Under the pieces are notes generated by a model that searched no databases, had not been told where the DNA came from, and saw nothing but the letters and a program-made list of their open reading frames with translations. The translations under genes and the position numbers were made by a program. From Pseudonocardia sp. ICBG1293 (GTDB taxonomy: Bacteria; Actinomycetota; Actinomycetes; Mycobacteriales; Pseudonocardiaceae): a DNA stretch of 64,000 bases. The stretch spans positions 558,001 to 622,000 of the forward strand of contig NZ_JAHLEL010000044.1 in the NCBI RefSeq assembly GCF_020131355.1, given 5' to 3'. Shown piece after piece: positions 23,996 through 32,559 of the stretch. Each line of letters starts with the position of its first letter. The stretch's first letter is position 1.

Positions 23996-25216
23996 TCACC
24001 CCCCGACGGGCGCCTGCAACCCGGCGACGGGTCCGATCACGACGATCGCCGGGGGGCTGACGTCGTGCTCGGCGGCCACCTTCTCGGCGGTCTCCAGGGT
24101 GGCGCGCACCGACCGCTCGATGCGGGTGGTGCCGTCCTGCACCATGAGGACCGGGGTGTCCGCGGGACGGCCGTGGGCGATCAACGCCTCGGCGAACCTC
24201 CCGAGCCGCTCCACGGCCATCATCAGCACGATCGTGCCGGTCATCCGGCCCAGCGCGGTCCAGTCGGTGAGGCTGCGCGGGTCGCCCGGGGCGACGTGCC
24301 CGGACACGACGACGATCTCGTGCGCGACCCCGCGGTGGCTCACCGGCGTCCCCGCGACGGCCGGCGCCGCGAACGCGCTGGTCACGCCCGGGACCACGGT
24401 CACCGGCACGCCCGCGGCGGCGCACGCCTGGACCTCCTCGAACCCGCGGCCGTAGACGAACGGGTCGCCGCCCTTGAGCCGCACCACGAACTTCCCGGCG
24501 CGGGCGTGGGAGACGAGCAGCTCGTTGATCCGCTCCTGGGCCATCGCCCGGCCGTAGGGGATCTTCGAGGCGTCGATGACCTCGACCTCGGGGGACAGCT
24601 CGTCGAGGATGTCGCGCGGCCCGAGCCGGTCGGCGACGACGACCTGGGCGCGGGCGAGCAGCCGCCGCCCGCGCACGGTGATGAGCTCCGGGTCCCCCGG
24701 GCCCCCGCCGACCAGCGCGACGCCGGGCTGCGGCGGCTCGGCCGACTGGTCGACGACACCGGCGGCCAGCGCCTCGACCAGCGCGGTCCGGACCGCGGCC
24801 GAGCGTCGGTGCGCACCGCGGGCGAGCACCCCGACGGTGAGCCCGTCGTGCTCGCCGGTGGCGGGGGTGACCGCGGTGCCCTTCGCGCCGTCGTCGGCGC
24901 GCACGCAGAACACCCGCAGCCGCTCGGCCTCGGCGACGACCGCGGCGTTGGTCGACGCCTCGTCGGTCGCGGCGATCGCGTACCAGGCGCCGTCGAGGTC
25001 GCCCGGGGCGTAGCGGCGCGCGGTCCAGGTGATCTCGCCCGCCGAGGCCATCCCCTCGACCGCCGGGGTGACCTCGGGCGAGACGACCTCGACCAGCGCC
25101 CCGGCCGCGATCAGCCGGGCGACCCGGCGCTGGGCGACCTGTCCCCCGCCGACGACGACGGCGCGGCGACCGGCCAGGTCCAGTCCGACCAGGTACTGCT
25201 CGTGGTGGGCGTTCAA
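23996..25216 (-). CDS. cysG: Siroheme synthase / uroporphyrinogen-III C-methyltransferase CysG
   Basis: Two-domain enzyme of 406 residues. The N-terminal precorrin-2 dehydrogenase-like part (LDLAGRRAVVVGGGQVAQRRV) is followed by a SAM-dependent uroporphyrinogen-III methylase from about residue 165 (GPGDPELITVRG, RLKGGDPFVYGRG, PGVTSAFAAPAVAGTPVSHR). It makes precorrin-2, shared by sirohaem and cobalamin. Length and order match mycobacterial CysG next to cobB-cobO. The start is TTG 25216, which overlaps the cobE stop (TTGA) and has AGAGGAA upstream. It is the last B12 biosynthetic gene of the operon. Confidence 0.92.
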   Translation of the reverse strand: MNAHHEQYLVGLDLAGRRAVVVGGGQVAQRRVARLIAAGALVEVVSPEVTPAVEGMASAGEITWTARRYAPGDLDGAWYAIAATDEASTNAAVVAEAERLRVFCVRADDGAKGTAVTPATGEHDGLTVGVLARGAHRRSAAVRTALVEALAAGVVDQSAEPPQPGVALVGGGPGDPELITVRGRRLLARAQVVVADRLGPRDILDELSPEVEVIDASKIPYGRAMAQERINELLVSHARAGKFVVRLKGGDPFVYGRGFEEVQACAAAGVPVTVVPGVTSAFAAPAVAGTPVSHRGVAHEIVVVSGHVAPGDPRSLTDWTALGRMTGTIVLMMAVERLGRFAEALIAHGRPADTPVLMVQDGTTRIERSVRATLETAEKVAAEHDVSPPAIVVIGPVAGLQAPVGG

Positions 25217-25770
25217 CGACGTTCCTCTCCCGGGCACGGACGCCCGGCGGTGGCGGCGGATCCCCGGGCCGGGCCCCCGCTCGACGGCGACGACGGAGGA
25301 TAGCCGGGGCCGCATGTCCCCGAGGAGCCCCCGGAGGCCAATCCCACACCCGCGTGCGCCCCGGCCACGGCGACCGTCACGCCCTGACCTGCGGTCTTGC
25401 CGACGATCAGGTGGGCGCCGTCCCCCGCGGCGAGCAGTGCGGCGGCCTCCGCGACCGAGGAGGTCCCGACCGCCGAGGCCACCCGCGCGGCCGGGTGCGG
25501 CACCGCGACGGCGGCCAGCGCCGCAGCCGGGTAGCCGCGCGGTTCCCGCGGCGCGACGGCGGCCCGCAGCCCCGGCTCGGCCGCCCGCCGGTCCAGGGTC
25601 GCGACGACGGCGTCGTCCAGATCCAGCCCGTGTGCGGCGGCGACCCGGTCCAGCAGCGCGCGCACCTCGGCCTCGGAGGTTCCGGGGCGCAGCCCCAGCC
25701 CGATCGTGATCACCGGCTGTGGAGCGGGGCGCTCGGCACGCGGACGTCCCGCTCCACGACCGGTGATCAT
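25213..25770 (-). CDS. cobE: CobE/CbiG C-terminal-like cobalamin biosynthesis protein
   Basis: The product has 185 residues. From about residue 20 it matches the CobE/CbiG_C domain: TIGLGLRPGTSEAEVRALLDRV, TLDRRAAEPGLRA, VPHPAARVASAVGTSSVAEAAALLAAG and IVGKTAGQGVTVAVAGA. This small domain assists ring contraction chemistry in cobalamin synthesis; its exact role is unclear. ATG 25770 overlaps the cobB stop (ATGA), but the first 19 codons are encoded by a large hairpin (25708-25768). The conserved part starts at an internal GTG at 25713, which may be the ancestral start. The C-terminal 40 residues are low-complexity. Confidence 0.82.
   Translation of the reverse strand: MITGRGAGRPRAERPAPQPVITIGLGLRPGTSEAEVRALLDRVAAAHGLDLDDAVVATLDRRAAEPGLRAAVAPREPRGYPAAALAAVAVPHPAARVASAVGTSSVAEAAALLAAGDGAHLIVGKTAGQGVTVAVAGAHAGVGLASGGSSGTCGPGYPPSSPSSGGPARGSAATAGRPCPGEERR
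25708..25768. repeat. Large hairpin over the cobE start region
   Basis: A 21-nt arm at 25708-25728 (GATCACCGG...) is complementary to 25748-25768 with two adjacent mismatches, around a 19-nt loop. It covers the cobB stop/cobE start junction and encodes the first 19 residues of CobE, which lack counterparts in the family. Confidence 0.75.
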
Positions 25771-27206
25771 GCGGGTGCGACCGGGGCACCCGTACGGGCC
25801 GCCGCGACGAACCGCGCGACGGCTCCGGGGACACCGGCCGGATGGGTGTGCAGGAACGACGCGTGCACCGCGGCGTCGGCGTAGCCCTCCGGCTCGCCGC
25901 CGCGCCAGGCCCAGGCGGGGGCGGCCCCGGCCCGCGGAGTGACCGCGCACCGGTGGAACTCGTGGGCCGCGGCCCGCTCCCCCGCCGCGAACAGCGCCGA
26001 GCCCGAGACCGCGACGGCGTCGCGGTAGCCCAGGGTCAGTCGCGGGGTCATCCCCGCCGAGGCGTCGAGCACGCCGCACATCGGGGTGCCGTCGAGGTCG
26101 CGGCACAGGTAGAGCAGCCCGCCGCACTCGGCGTGCACGGGGGCCCCGGACCGGGCGAGCGCGGCGACGGCGGCCCGCAGCGACGCGTTCTCGCCGAGCA
26201 CGCCGACGTGCTCCTCCGGGAACCCGCCGGGCAGCACCAGCGCGGCGGTGCCGGCCGGGAGCACCGGGTCGCGCAGCGGGTCGAAGGTCGCGACGTCGGC
26301 GCCGGCGGCGGTGAGCAGCTCGGCGTGCTCGGCGTAGCCGAACCCGAACGCGGGCCCGCCGGCGAGCGCGACCACCGGCCGACCCCGCGCCGCGCCGCTC
26401 GCCGACCCCTCGTCCTCCCTCCCCTCGTGCACGAGCGGGCCGTTCGTACCGACCTCCGGTACGGACGGCCCGCTCGTGCACACCTCGGCGGCCGGGTCCC
26501 AGACGGGGCCGGTGGGCAGCGGGCGGGCCAGCGCGACGACGGCGTCGAGGTCGACGTGCGCGGCGACGAGCTCGGCCATCGCGTCCACCGCGGCCGTCGC
26601 GGCGGCGCCGTGCTCGGCGGCGGTGACCAGCCCCAGGTGCCGGGACGGCACGGCCAGCTCGGCGCGGCGCGGGACGGCGCCGAGCACCGGCAGCCCGACC
26701 TCCTCGGCCGCGGCCCGGCACACCTCGGCGTGCCGCGCCGACCCGACCCGGTTCAGGATCACCCCCGCGACCTGCACGGAGTCGTCGAAGCTGCGGAACC
26801 CGTGCAGCAGCGCGGCCAGCGAGCGGGACTGCCCGCGGACGTCGACGACCAGCACCACCGGCGCCCCGAGCGCGGCGGCGACCTGCGCGGTCGAGCCTGC
26901 GCCGTCGGCGATGCGGCCGTCGAACAACCCCATCACCCCCTCGACGACGGCGACGTCGGCGTCGCGGGCCCCGTGCCGGGCCAGCGGCGCGAGCCGCTGC
27001 GGCCCCTGCAGGACGACGTCGAGGTTGCGGCCGGGGCGGCCCGCGGCGAGCGTGTGGTAGCCGGGGTCGATGTAGTCCGGCCCGACCTTGAACGGCGCGA
27101 CCCGGGTGCCGCGCCGCGACAGCGCGGCCATCAGCCCGGTCGCGACGGTGGTCTTCCCGCTCCCCGACGACGGCGCCGCGACGACCAGCGCGCGGGCGGG
27201 GTTCAC
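25767..27206 (-). CDS. cobB: Cobyrinic acid a,c-diamide synthase CobB
   Basis: ATP- and glutamine-dependent amidation of the a and c side chains of (hydrogeno)cobyrinic acid. The 479-residue protein has an N-terminal P-loop (APSSGSGKTTVATGL), GPDYIDPGYH and VVEGVMGLFDG, then a C-terminal class I glutamine amidotransferase domain with the catalytic cysteine in HAECGGLLYLC. Between the domains, about residues 243-262 are an insertion (EVCTSGPSVPEVGTNGPL) encoded by a perfect hairpin at 26427-26481. GTG 27206 overlaps the cobO stop (GTGA); GTG 27209 is possible. Its stop overlaps the cobE start. Confidence 0.93.
   Translation of the reverse strand: MNPARALVVAAPSSGSGKTTVATGLMAALSRRGTRVAPFKVGPDYIDPGYHTLAAGRPGRNLDVVLQGPQRLAPLARHGARDADVAVVEGVMGLFDGRIADGAGSTAQVAAALGAPVVLVVDVRGQSRSLAALLHGFRSFDDSVQVAGVILNRVGSARHAEVCRAAAEEVGLPVLGAVPRRAELAVPSRHLGLVTAAEHGAAATAAVDAMAELVAAHVDLDAVVALARPLPTGPVWDPAAEVCTSGPSVPEVGTNGPLVHEGREDEGSASGAARGRPVVALAGGPAFGFGYAEHAELLTAAGADVATFDPLRDPVLPAGTAALVLPGGFPEEHVGVLGENASLRAAVAALARSGAPVHAECGGLLYLCRDLDGTPMCGVLDASAGMTPRLTLGYRDAVAVSGSALFAAGERAAAHEFHRCAVTPRAGAAPAWAWRGGEPEGYADAAVHASFLHTHPAGVPGAVARFVAAARTGAPVAPA
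26427..26481. repeat. 24-bp palindromic insertion inside cobB
   Basis: Arms 26427-26450 (GTGCACGAGCGGGCCG...) and 26458-26481 pair over 24 bp with one G-T wobble and a 7-nt loop. The element lies in the linker between the two CobB domains, keeps the frame, and looks like an inserted palindromic element rather than a selected protein feature. Confidence 0.8.
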
Positions 27207-27817
27207 CACTCGATCCCCCGCTGTCCCTTCTGGCCTGCGTCCATCGGGTGCTTGACCTTGGAGGTCTCCATGACCAGGTCGGCGGCGTCGACCAGGGCCT
27301 GCGGCGCGTCCCGGCCGGTGATGATCACGTGCTGCTGCCCCGGCCGGTTCACGAGCACGTCGACGACCTCGTCGACGTCGATCCAGCCCCACTTGAGCGG
27401 GTAGGTGAACTCGTCGAGCACGTAGACCCGGTGCGCCTCGGCCCCGATCCGGCGGCGGATCTCGGCCCAGCCCTCGGCGGCGTCGGCGGCGTGGTCGGTC
27501 TCGGTGCCCGCCTTGCGCGACCAGGACCAGCCCGACCCCATCTTGTGCCACTCGACCGGACCGCCCTGCCCGGTCTCGGCGTGCACCCGGTCCAGGGCCC
27601 GGAACGCCTCCTCCTCGCCGACCTTCCACTTCGCCGACTTCACGAACTGGAAGACCCCGATCGACCAGCCCTGGTTCCAGCCGCGCAGTGCCATCCCGAA
27701 CGCGGCGGTCGACTTCCCCTTCATGACGCCGGTGTGCACGACCAGCAACGGCCGGTTGCGACGCTGGCGGGTGGTCAGCCCGTCGGTGGGCGTGACGGAC
27801 ACCTGTCCCTGCGGCAC
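27203..27817 (-). CDS. cobO: Cob(I)yrinic acid a,c-diamide adenosyltransferase CobO
   Basis: Attaches the 5'-deoxyadenosyl group of ATP to the reduced corrin. The 204-residue protein has the P-loop HTGVMKGKSTAAFG (about 28-41), the segment NQGWSIGVFQFVKSAKW and the conserved VYVLDEFTYPLKWGW. Length is typical of CobA/CobO. It lies 27 nt after the chelatase gene and overlaps cobB by 4 nt. The order chelatase-cobO-cobB is the same as in mycobacteria. Confidence 0.95.
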   Translation of the reverse strand: MPQGQVSVTPTDGLTTRQRRNRPLLVVHTGVMKGKSTAAFGMALRGWNQGWSIGVFQFVKSAKWKVGEEEAFRALDRVHAETGQGGPVEWHKMGSGWSWSRKAGTETDHAADAAEGWAEIRRRIGAEAHRVYVLDEFTYPLKWGWIDVDEVVDVLVNRPGQQHVIITGRDAPQALVDAADLVMETSKVKHPMDAGQKGQRGIEW

Positions 27818-27843
27818 GGTGGTCCTCCTTCTCGGGCGGTGTC

Positions 27844-30093
27844 TCAGGCGGCGTGCGCGGACCGGGTCGCCCGGACCAGGTCGCCCACGCTGTCGGCGGT
27901 CAGCTCGTCGAGGGTGACCAGCTCGCCGCCCGCGGCGGCGGCGAGCGGCGCCGCGAGCCCGAGGCGCACGTGCCCGGCCTCGCAGTCGACGACGACGGTG
28001 TGCACCCCGTCCGCGGCCAGCAGCCCGGCGGCGCGACGGGAGTCGGCGACGGGGTCCCCGCCGTCGCGGGCGGGCACGGTGGCGCGCCCGTCGGTGAGCA
28101 GCACGACCAGCGGGCGGCGGCGCGGGTCACGCCGGCGCTCGGCGTCGAGCACGGTGCGGGCCTTCAGCAGCCCGGTCGCGAGCGGGGTCCGGCCGCCGGT
28201 GCGCAGCCGGGCCAGGCGCTGCTGGGCGGTCGGCACCGACGAGGTCGGCGGCAGCGCCAGCTCCGCGGCCCGGGCCCGGAAGGTGACCAGGCCGACCTTG
28301 TCGCGGCGCTGGTAGGCGTCGCGCAGCAGGCCGAGCACGGCGCCGGACACGGCGGTCATCCTCCTGCGGGCGGCCATCGAGCCGGACGCGTCCACGACGA
28401 ACAGCACCAGGTTGCCCTCGCGACCCTCCCGCTCGGCGCGGCGCAGGTCGTCGCGGCGCACGACCAGGCCGGGGCCACGGCGACCGCGACCGGCCTGGTG
28501 CGGGGCCGCGGCGAGCACGGTCGCGGGCAGGTGCAGGTCCGCGGCGCGGGTGGTGCCGGCCCCGGACGGGCGGACGACCCGGCCGGTGTCGGTCCGGGCG
28601 CGCGACCGGCGGCCGGGGGCGCCTGCGCCGAGCCCCGGGACGGTGAACCTCGCGACGGTGGCCCGGCGCAGCCGCGCCGCCGACCCGACGACGACCGCGC
28701 TGCCCGCGCCCCCGTCCCCGCCGGCGGGGGCCCGGGTCCCGGCGTCCCCTTCGCCCGGGTCGGATGCGTCCCCACCCTGCTCCGGGGCCTCGGCCGCGGG
28801 GCGCTCCTCGGGGCCGGTGATGTCCTCGGAGCCGGTGGTGTCGTCGGAACCGGTGGCGTCGCCGCGCGGGGTACCGCCGGGGTCGCCGCGGCCGGGGGCG
28901 TCGTCGTCCTGCGGGCGGACCTCGTCGGAGCCGTCGGGCCCGGTCCCCCCGGACCCGTCCGGCCCGTCCTGGGGGTCGCCCGGGTCCTCGGGGCCCTCCG
29001 GCCCGTCGGGTCCGTCGTCGGGGTCCGGGTCGTCGTCTTCGGGGCCGAGGTGGTCCTCGGCGTCGGCCAGTGCGCGGTCGAGCTCGGCCTCGTCGAGACC
29101 GGGCTCGTCGAAGGGGTCGCGACGGCGCCGGTGCGGCAGCGCGAGCCGGGCCGCGACGCGCACGTCGTCGGCGGTCACCGCGTCGCGGCCCTCCCAGGCG
29201 GCGTGCGCGGCGGCGGCGCGGGTGATGACCAGGTCGGCGCGCATCCCGTCGACGTCGAACCGGGCGCAGACGAACGCGATCCGCCGCAGCTCCCGGTCGC
29301 TCACCGCGACCGCGGCGACGTGGGCCTGCGCCGCGCGCAGCCGGGCCGCGGTCGCGGTCTCGTCGGGGGCGAAGCGGGCCGCGAACCCGGCCGGGTCGTC
29401 CTCGAACGCGATCCGCCGCCGGGTCACCTCGACGCGGGTGTCGACGTCGCGGCTGGCCCGGACCTCCACGGTGAGACCGAACCGGTCGAGCAGCTGCGGG
29501 CGCAGCTCCCCCTCCTCCGGGTTCATCGTGCCGACCAGCAGGAACCGGGCGGCGTGCGAGACCGAGACGCCGTCGCGCTCGACGTGTGCCCGACCCATCG
29601 CCGCCGCGTCGAGCAGCAGGTCGACGAGGTGGTCGTGGAGCAGGTTGACCTCGTCGACGTAGAGCACCCCGCGGTGGGCGTCGGCGAGCAGGCCGGGCTG
29701 GTAGGCCCGGCGCCCCTCGGACAGCGCCTTCTCCAGGTCCAGTGAGCCGACCAGCCGGTCCTCGGTGGCACCGACCGGCAGTTCGACCAGCCGCGCCGGA
29801 CGGCGCCCGCCCGCGGCACCGGCGGGATGCGGGCGGTCCGGGCAGGCCGGGTCCGGCGCGGCCGGGTCGCAGCCGAAGCGGCAGGCCTCGACGACGTCGT
29901 GCGCGGGCAGCAGCGCCGCGAGGGCGCGCACCGCGGTCGACTTGGCGGTGCCCTTCTCCCCCCGCACCAGTACCCCGCCCACCCCGGGGTGCACGGCGTT
30001 GAGCAGCAGCGCCAGCCGCAGGTCGTCATGCCCGACGACGGCGGAGAAGGGGAAGCGCGGAGGTCCTGCGGCGGGGGCGGTGCTCGTGCTCAC
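27844..30093 (-). CDS. Fused ChlI/ChlD-type chelatase AAA+ / VWA subunit
   Basis: This 749-residue protein joins a ChlI/BchI AAA+ domain to a ChlD/BchD integrin-I (VWA) domain. The AAA+ part has Walker A RGEKGTAKST (44-53), LYVDEVNLL and VGTMNPEEGELRPQLLDRFGL. The VWA part has the MIDAS motif FVVDASGSMAAR. A very acidic Asp/Gly/Pro/Glu linker of about 130 residues separates them. Homologues in actinobacterial B12 clusters are thought to power cobalt insertion together with CobN, which is not in this window. The GTG start overlaps the cobQ stop (GTGA). Confidence 0.92.
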   Translation of the reverse strand: MSTSTAPAAGPPRFPFSAVVGHDDLRLALLLNAVHPGVGGVLVRGEKGTAKSTAVRALAALLPAHDVVEACRFGCDPAAPDPACPDRPHPAGAAGGRRPARLVELPVGATEDRLVGSLDLEKALSEGRRAYQPGLLADAHRGVLYVDEVNLLHDHLVDLLLDAAAMGRAHVERDGVSVSHAARFLLVGTMNPEEGELRPQLLDRFGLTVEVRASRDVDTRVEVTRRRIAFEDDPAGFAARFAPDETATAARLRAAQAHVAAVAVSDRELRRIAFVCARFDVDGMRADLVITRAAAAHAAWEGRDAVTADDVRVAARLALPHRRRRDPFDEPGLDEAELDRALADAEDHLGPEDDDPDPDDGPDGPEGPEDPGDPQDGPDGSGGTGPDGSDEVRPQDDDAPGRGDPGGTPRGDATGSDDTTGSEDITGPEERPAAEAPEQGGDASDPGEGDAGTRAPAGGDGGAGSAVVVGSAARLRRATVARFTVPGLGAGAPGRRSRARTDTGRVVRPSGAGTTRAADLHLPATVLAAAPHQAGRGRRGPGLVVRRDDLRRAEREGREGNLVLFVVDASGSMAARRRMTAVSGAVLGLLRDAYQRRDKVGLVTFRARAAELALPPTSSVPTAQQRLARLRTGGRTPLATGLLKARTVLDAERRRDPRRRPLVVLLTDGRATVPARDGGDPVADSRRAAGLLAADGVHTVVVDCEAGHVRLGLAAPLAAAAGGELVTLDELTADSVGDLVRATRSAHAA

Positions 30094-31622
30094 GCCGGTG
30101 AGGCTGCCAGAGAAGAGGTCAGGACCGGGAGGTCCGGCGGCGCACCGTGTCCGATCACATGTTCAAGTGACGACGTGTCCAGGTGATGTTCGACCAGGTC
30201 GGCCAGCAGATCCGCCTGCCGGGTGCGTTCGGCCGCGAACGACGTGTCCTGCGCCACCCGGAACCCGGCCCGCCCCGACTCGTCGGCGAGGCGGGTGAGC
30301 AGCAGGCGGCGGAAACCGTCGTTCTCGGCGAGGCCGTGCCAGTGCGTGCCCACCACGTGGCCCCGGTCGCTGCCCTCCTCCCCGACCAGCCCCGGGTCCC
30401 CGGAGCGCACGACCCGGCCGTGGTGGATCTCGTAGCCGGTCACGGTCTCCCCCCAGGCGGTCGCGGTCGGGGTGGCGAGGTGCTTGTCGCGGTCGAAGGC
30501 GATCTCCAGGTCGAGCAGCCCGAGCCCGGCCACGGTGGTGCCGGGGGCGGCCTCGGCGCCGTCCGGGTCGGTGACGGTGTGCCCGAGCATCTGGTAGCCG
30601 CCGCAGATCCCGAGCACCGGGCGCCCGGCCGCGGCGTGCGCGAGCACCGCGTCGGCCATCCCGGACGCGCGCAGCCACGCCAGGTCCGACACGGTCGCCT
30701 TGGTCCCGGGCAGCACCACGACGTCGGTGTCGGCGATCCGGGACGGCTCGGTCACGTACCGCACGGCGACGCCCGGCTCGCAGGCCAGTGCCTCGGCGTC
30801 GGTGGCGTTGGAGATCCGCGGGAAGCGCACGACGGCGACCCGTAGCCACTGGGTGCCCAGCGGTGGCGCCGGGTGGCCGAGCACGCCGTCGGCGACGGCG
30901 GACAGCGAGTCCTCGGCGTCGAGCCAGAGGCCCTCGGCGAACGGCACGACACCGAGTGTGGGTCGCCCGGTGAGCTCGCGCAGCCGGTCCAGGCCGGGTG
31001 CGAGCAGGCGGGGGTCGCCGCGGAACTTGTTGATCACGAACCCGGCGACCAGGGCCTGGTCGGCGGGTTCCAGCACCGCGAGGGTGCCGAACAGGTGCGC
31101 CAGGACCCCGCCGCGGTCGATGTCGCCGACGACGAGCACCGGCAGCCCGTTGCGCCGGGCGAAGCCCATGTTGGCGAGGTCGGTGGCCCGCAGGTTGATC
31201 TCCGCCGGGGAGCCGGCGCCCTCGCAGACGACGACGTCGTGGGTTGCGCGCAGCCGCGCGAGGGAGTCGGCGACGACGTCGGCCAGCGCGGCGGTGCGGT
31301 GCCGGTAGGACAGCGCCGAGACCTGCCCGTCGGCGCGGCCGCGCACCACGACCTGCGAGGTCCGGTCCCCGCCCGGCTTGAGCAGCACCGGGTTCAGGTC
31401 GACCGAGGGCGCGATGCCGCTGGCGAACGCCTGCATGGCCTGGGCACGCCCGATCTCACCGCCGTCCGGGGTCACCACCGAGTTGTTGCTCATGTTCTGC
31501 GCCTTGAACGGCGCCACCGACACCCCGCGCCGGTGCAGCCACCGGCAGATGCCCGCGACGACCGCGCTCTTGCCCGCGTCCGACGTCGTCCCCGCGACGA
31601 GGACCGCTCCCTGCACCGCCAC
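30090..31622 (-). CDS. cobQ: Cobyric acid synthase CobQ
   Basis: Amidates the b, d, e and g side chains of adenosylcobyrinic acid diamide. The 510-residue protein has the P-loop-like VAGTTSDAGKSAVVAGI, PFKAQNMSNNS, EGAGSPAEINLR and VGDIDRGGV. A C-terminal glutamine amidotransferase domain follows, with catalytic cysteine in LGICGGYQMLGH and GYEIHHGR. It is the first gene of the minus-strand B12 operon. GTG 31622 has GATACT 6 nt upstream, so the operon mRNA may be leaderless. The divergent SURF1 gene begins only 54 nt away. Confidence 0.95.
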   Translation of the reverse strand: MAVQGAVLVAGTTSDAGKSAVVAGICRWLHRRGVSVAPFKAQNMSNNSVVTPDGGEIGRAQAMQAFASGIAPSVDLNPVLLKPGGDRTSQVVVRGRADGQVSALSYRHRTAALADVVADSLARLRATHDVVVCEGAGSPAEINLRATDLANMGFARRNGLPVLVVGDIDRGGVLAHLFGTLAVLEPADQALVAGFVINKFRGDPRLLAPGLDRLRELTGRPTLGVVPFAEGLWLDAEDSLSAVADGVLGHPAPPLGTQWLRVAVVRFPRISNATDAEALACEPGVAVRYVTEPSRIADTDVVVLPGTKATVSDLAWLRASGMADAVLAHAAAGRPVLGICGGYQMLGHTVTDPDGAEAAPGTTVAGLGLLDLEIAFDRDKHLATPTATAWGETVTGYEIHHGRVVRSGDPGLVGEEGSDRGHVVGTHWHGLAENDGFRRLLLTRLADESGRAGFRVAQDTSFAAERTRQADLLADLVEHHLDTSSLEHVIGHGAPPDLPVLTSSLAASPA

Positions 31623-31676
31623 GGCGGAAGTATCACCCCGGCGGTGCCGTCGGTGGACGCGGCTACCCTGGGCCGC
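31623..31676. promoter_or_regulatory. 54-bp divergent promoter region, cobQ operon / SURF1
   Basis: Plus strand: TACCCT (31664-31669), 7 nt, GTG 31677. Minus strand: GATACT (31634-31629), 6 nt, GTG 31622. Both genes lack Shine-Dalgarno sites. No clear -35 boxes or palindromes were seen. Confidence 0.55.
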
Positions 31677-32543
31677 GTGCGTTTCCTGCTGCGTCCCGGG
31701 TGGATCGCGTTCGTCGTCGCGGTGGTGGCCTTCGCCGTCGCCTGCTACACGCTGCTCGCGCCCTGGCAGTTCGACCGGGAGTCCGAGCGCTCCGCACAGA
31801 GCCGGGCCATCGCGGCCGCCGACGCGACCCCGGCCGTCGGCTTCGACAGCCTGGTCCCGCCCGGTACCGCGATCGGCGCAGACGACCAGTGGCGCCGGGT
31901 CACCCTGACCGGCACCTTCGACCGCGCCGCGGAGACGCTCGTGCGGCTGCGGGTCGTCGACGGCGCGCCCGCCTTCGAGGTACTGACGCCGCTGCGGATC
32001 ACCGACGGGCGGACCGTCGTGATGAACCGGGGGTCCGTGCCGGCCGCGGACGGGGGCGCCGTGCCCGCCTACGCGCCCGCGCCCGCCGGCCCGGTCACCG
32101 TCGAGGGCAGGCTGCGGCTGGACGAGACCGACCCGCAGGGCCGCCCGCCGCTGGTCGAGAACGGCACCCGGCAGGTCTACGTGTCCGACTCCCGCTCGGT
32201 CGCCGCCGCCACCGGCCTCACCCCGGTCGAGGGTGTCGTGGTGCTGGAGGCGGGCCAGCCGGGCGTGCTGGACCCGATCCCGGTCGCGCCGGTCGGTGGC
32301 GGGGCGCCGTTCAGCAACTTCTCCTACGCCCTGCAGTGGCTGACCTTCGGCGCCGTCGCACTGGTCGCCCTGGCCCTGTTCATCCGACTGGAGCTGCTGC
32401 AGCGCAACGGGCGACGCGAGACGGCGGGCAGCCTGCGCGACCAGCTCTCCGGGCGCGACGGCTTCGGTGACGAGCCCGACCCCGGCGACCGGGCCGCCGA
32501 CAGCCCCCGCGACACCGCCGGGTCCGGCCCGGGTTCCGGCTGA
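31677..32543 (+). CDS. SURF1-family cytochrome oxidase assembly protein
   Basis: Membrane protein that helps assemble haem-copper oxidases. The 288-residue product has an N-terminal helix (WIAFVVAVVAFAVACYTLLAPWQF, matching the SURF1 start), a periplasmic middle domain and a C-terminal helix (YALQWLTFGAVALVALALFIRLE) with the SURF1 NFSYALQWLTFG signature. A disordered tail of about 40 residues follows. The aa3 oxidase genes are at the window start, 28 kb away. Leaderless promoter geometry supports GTG 31677. Confidence 0.9.
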   Translation: MRFLLRPGWIAFVVAVVAFAVACYTLLAPWQFDRESERSAQSRAIAAADATPAVGFDSLVPPGTAIGADDQWRRVTLTGTFDRAAETLVRLRVVDGAPAFEVLTPLRITDGRTVVMNRGSVPAADGGAVPAYAPAPAGPVTVEGRLRLDETDPQGRPPLVENGTRQVYVSDSRSVAAATGLTPVEGVVVLEAGQPGVLDPIPVAPVGGGAPFSNFSYALQWLTFGAVALVALALFIRLELLQRNGRRETAGSLRDQLSGRDGFGDEPDPGDRAADSPRDTAGSGPGSG

Positions 32544-32559
32544 CTCCACGACCCGGCCG

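Noticed and set aside
21890..25303. A 1137-codon plus-strand open frame opposite clc, marR and cysG
   Set aside because: It is an antisense frame produced by high GC third positions, with no recognisable domain; the minus-strand genes are clearly coding.
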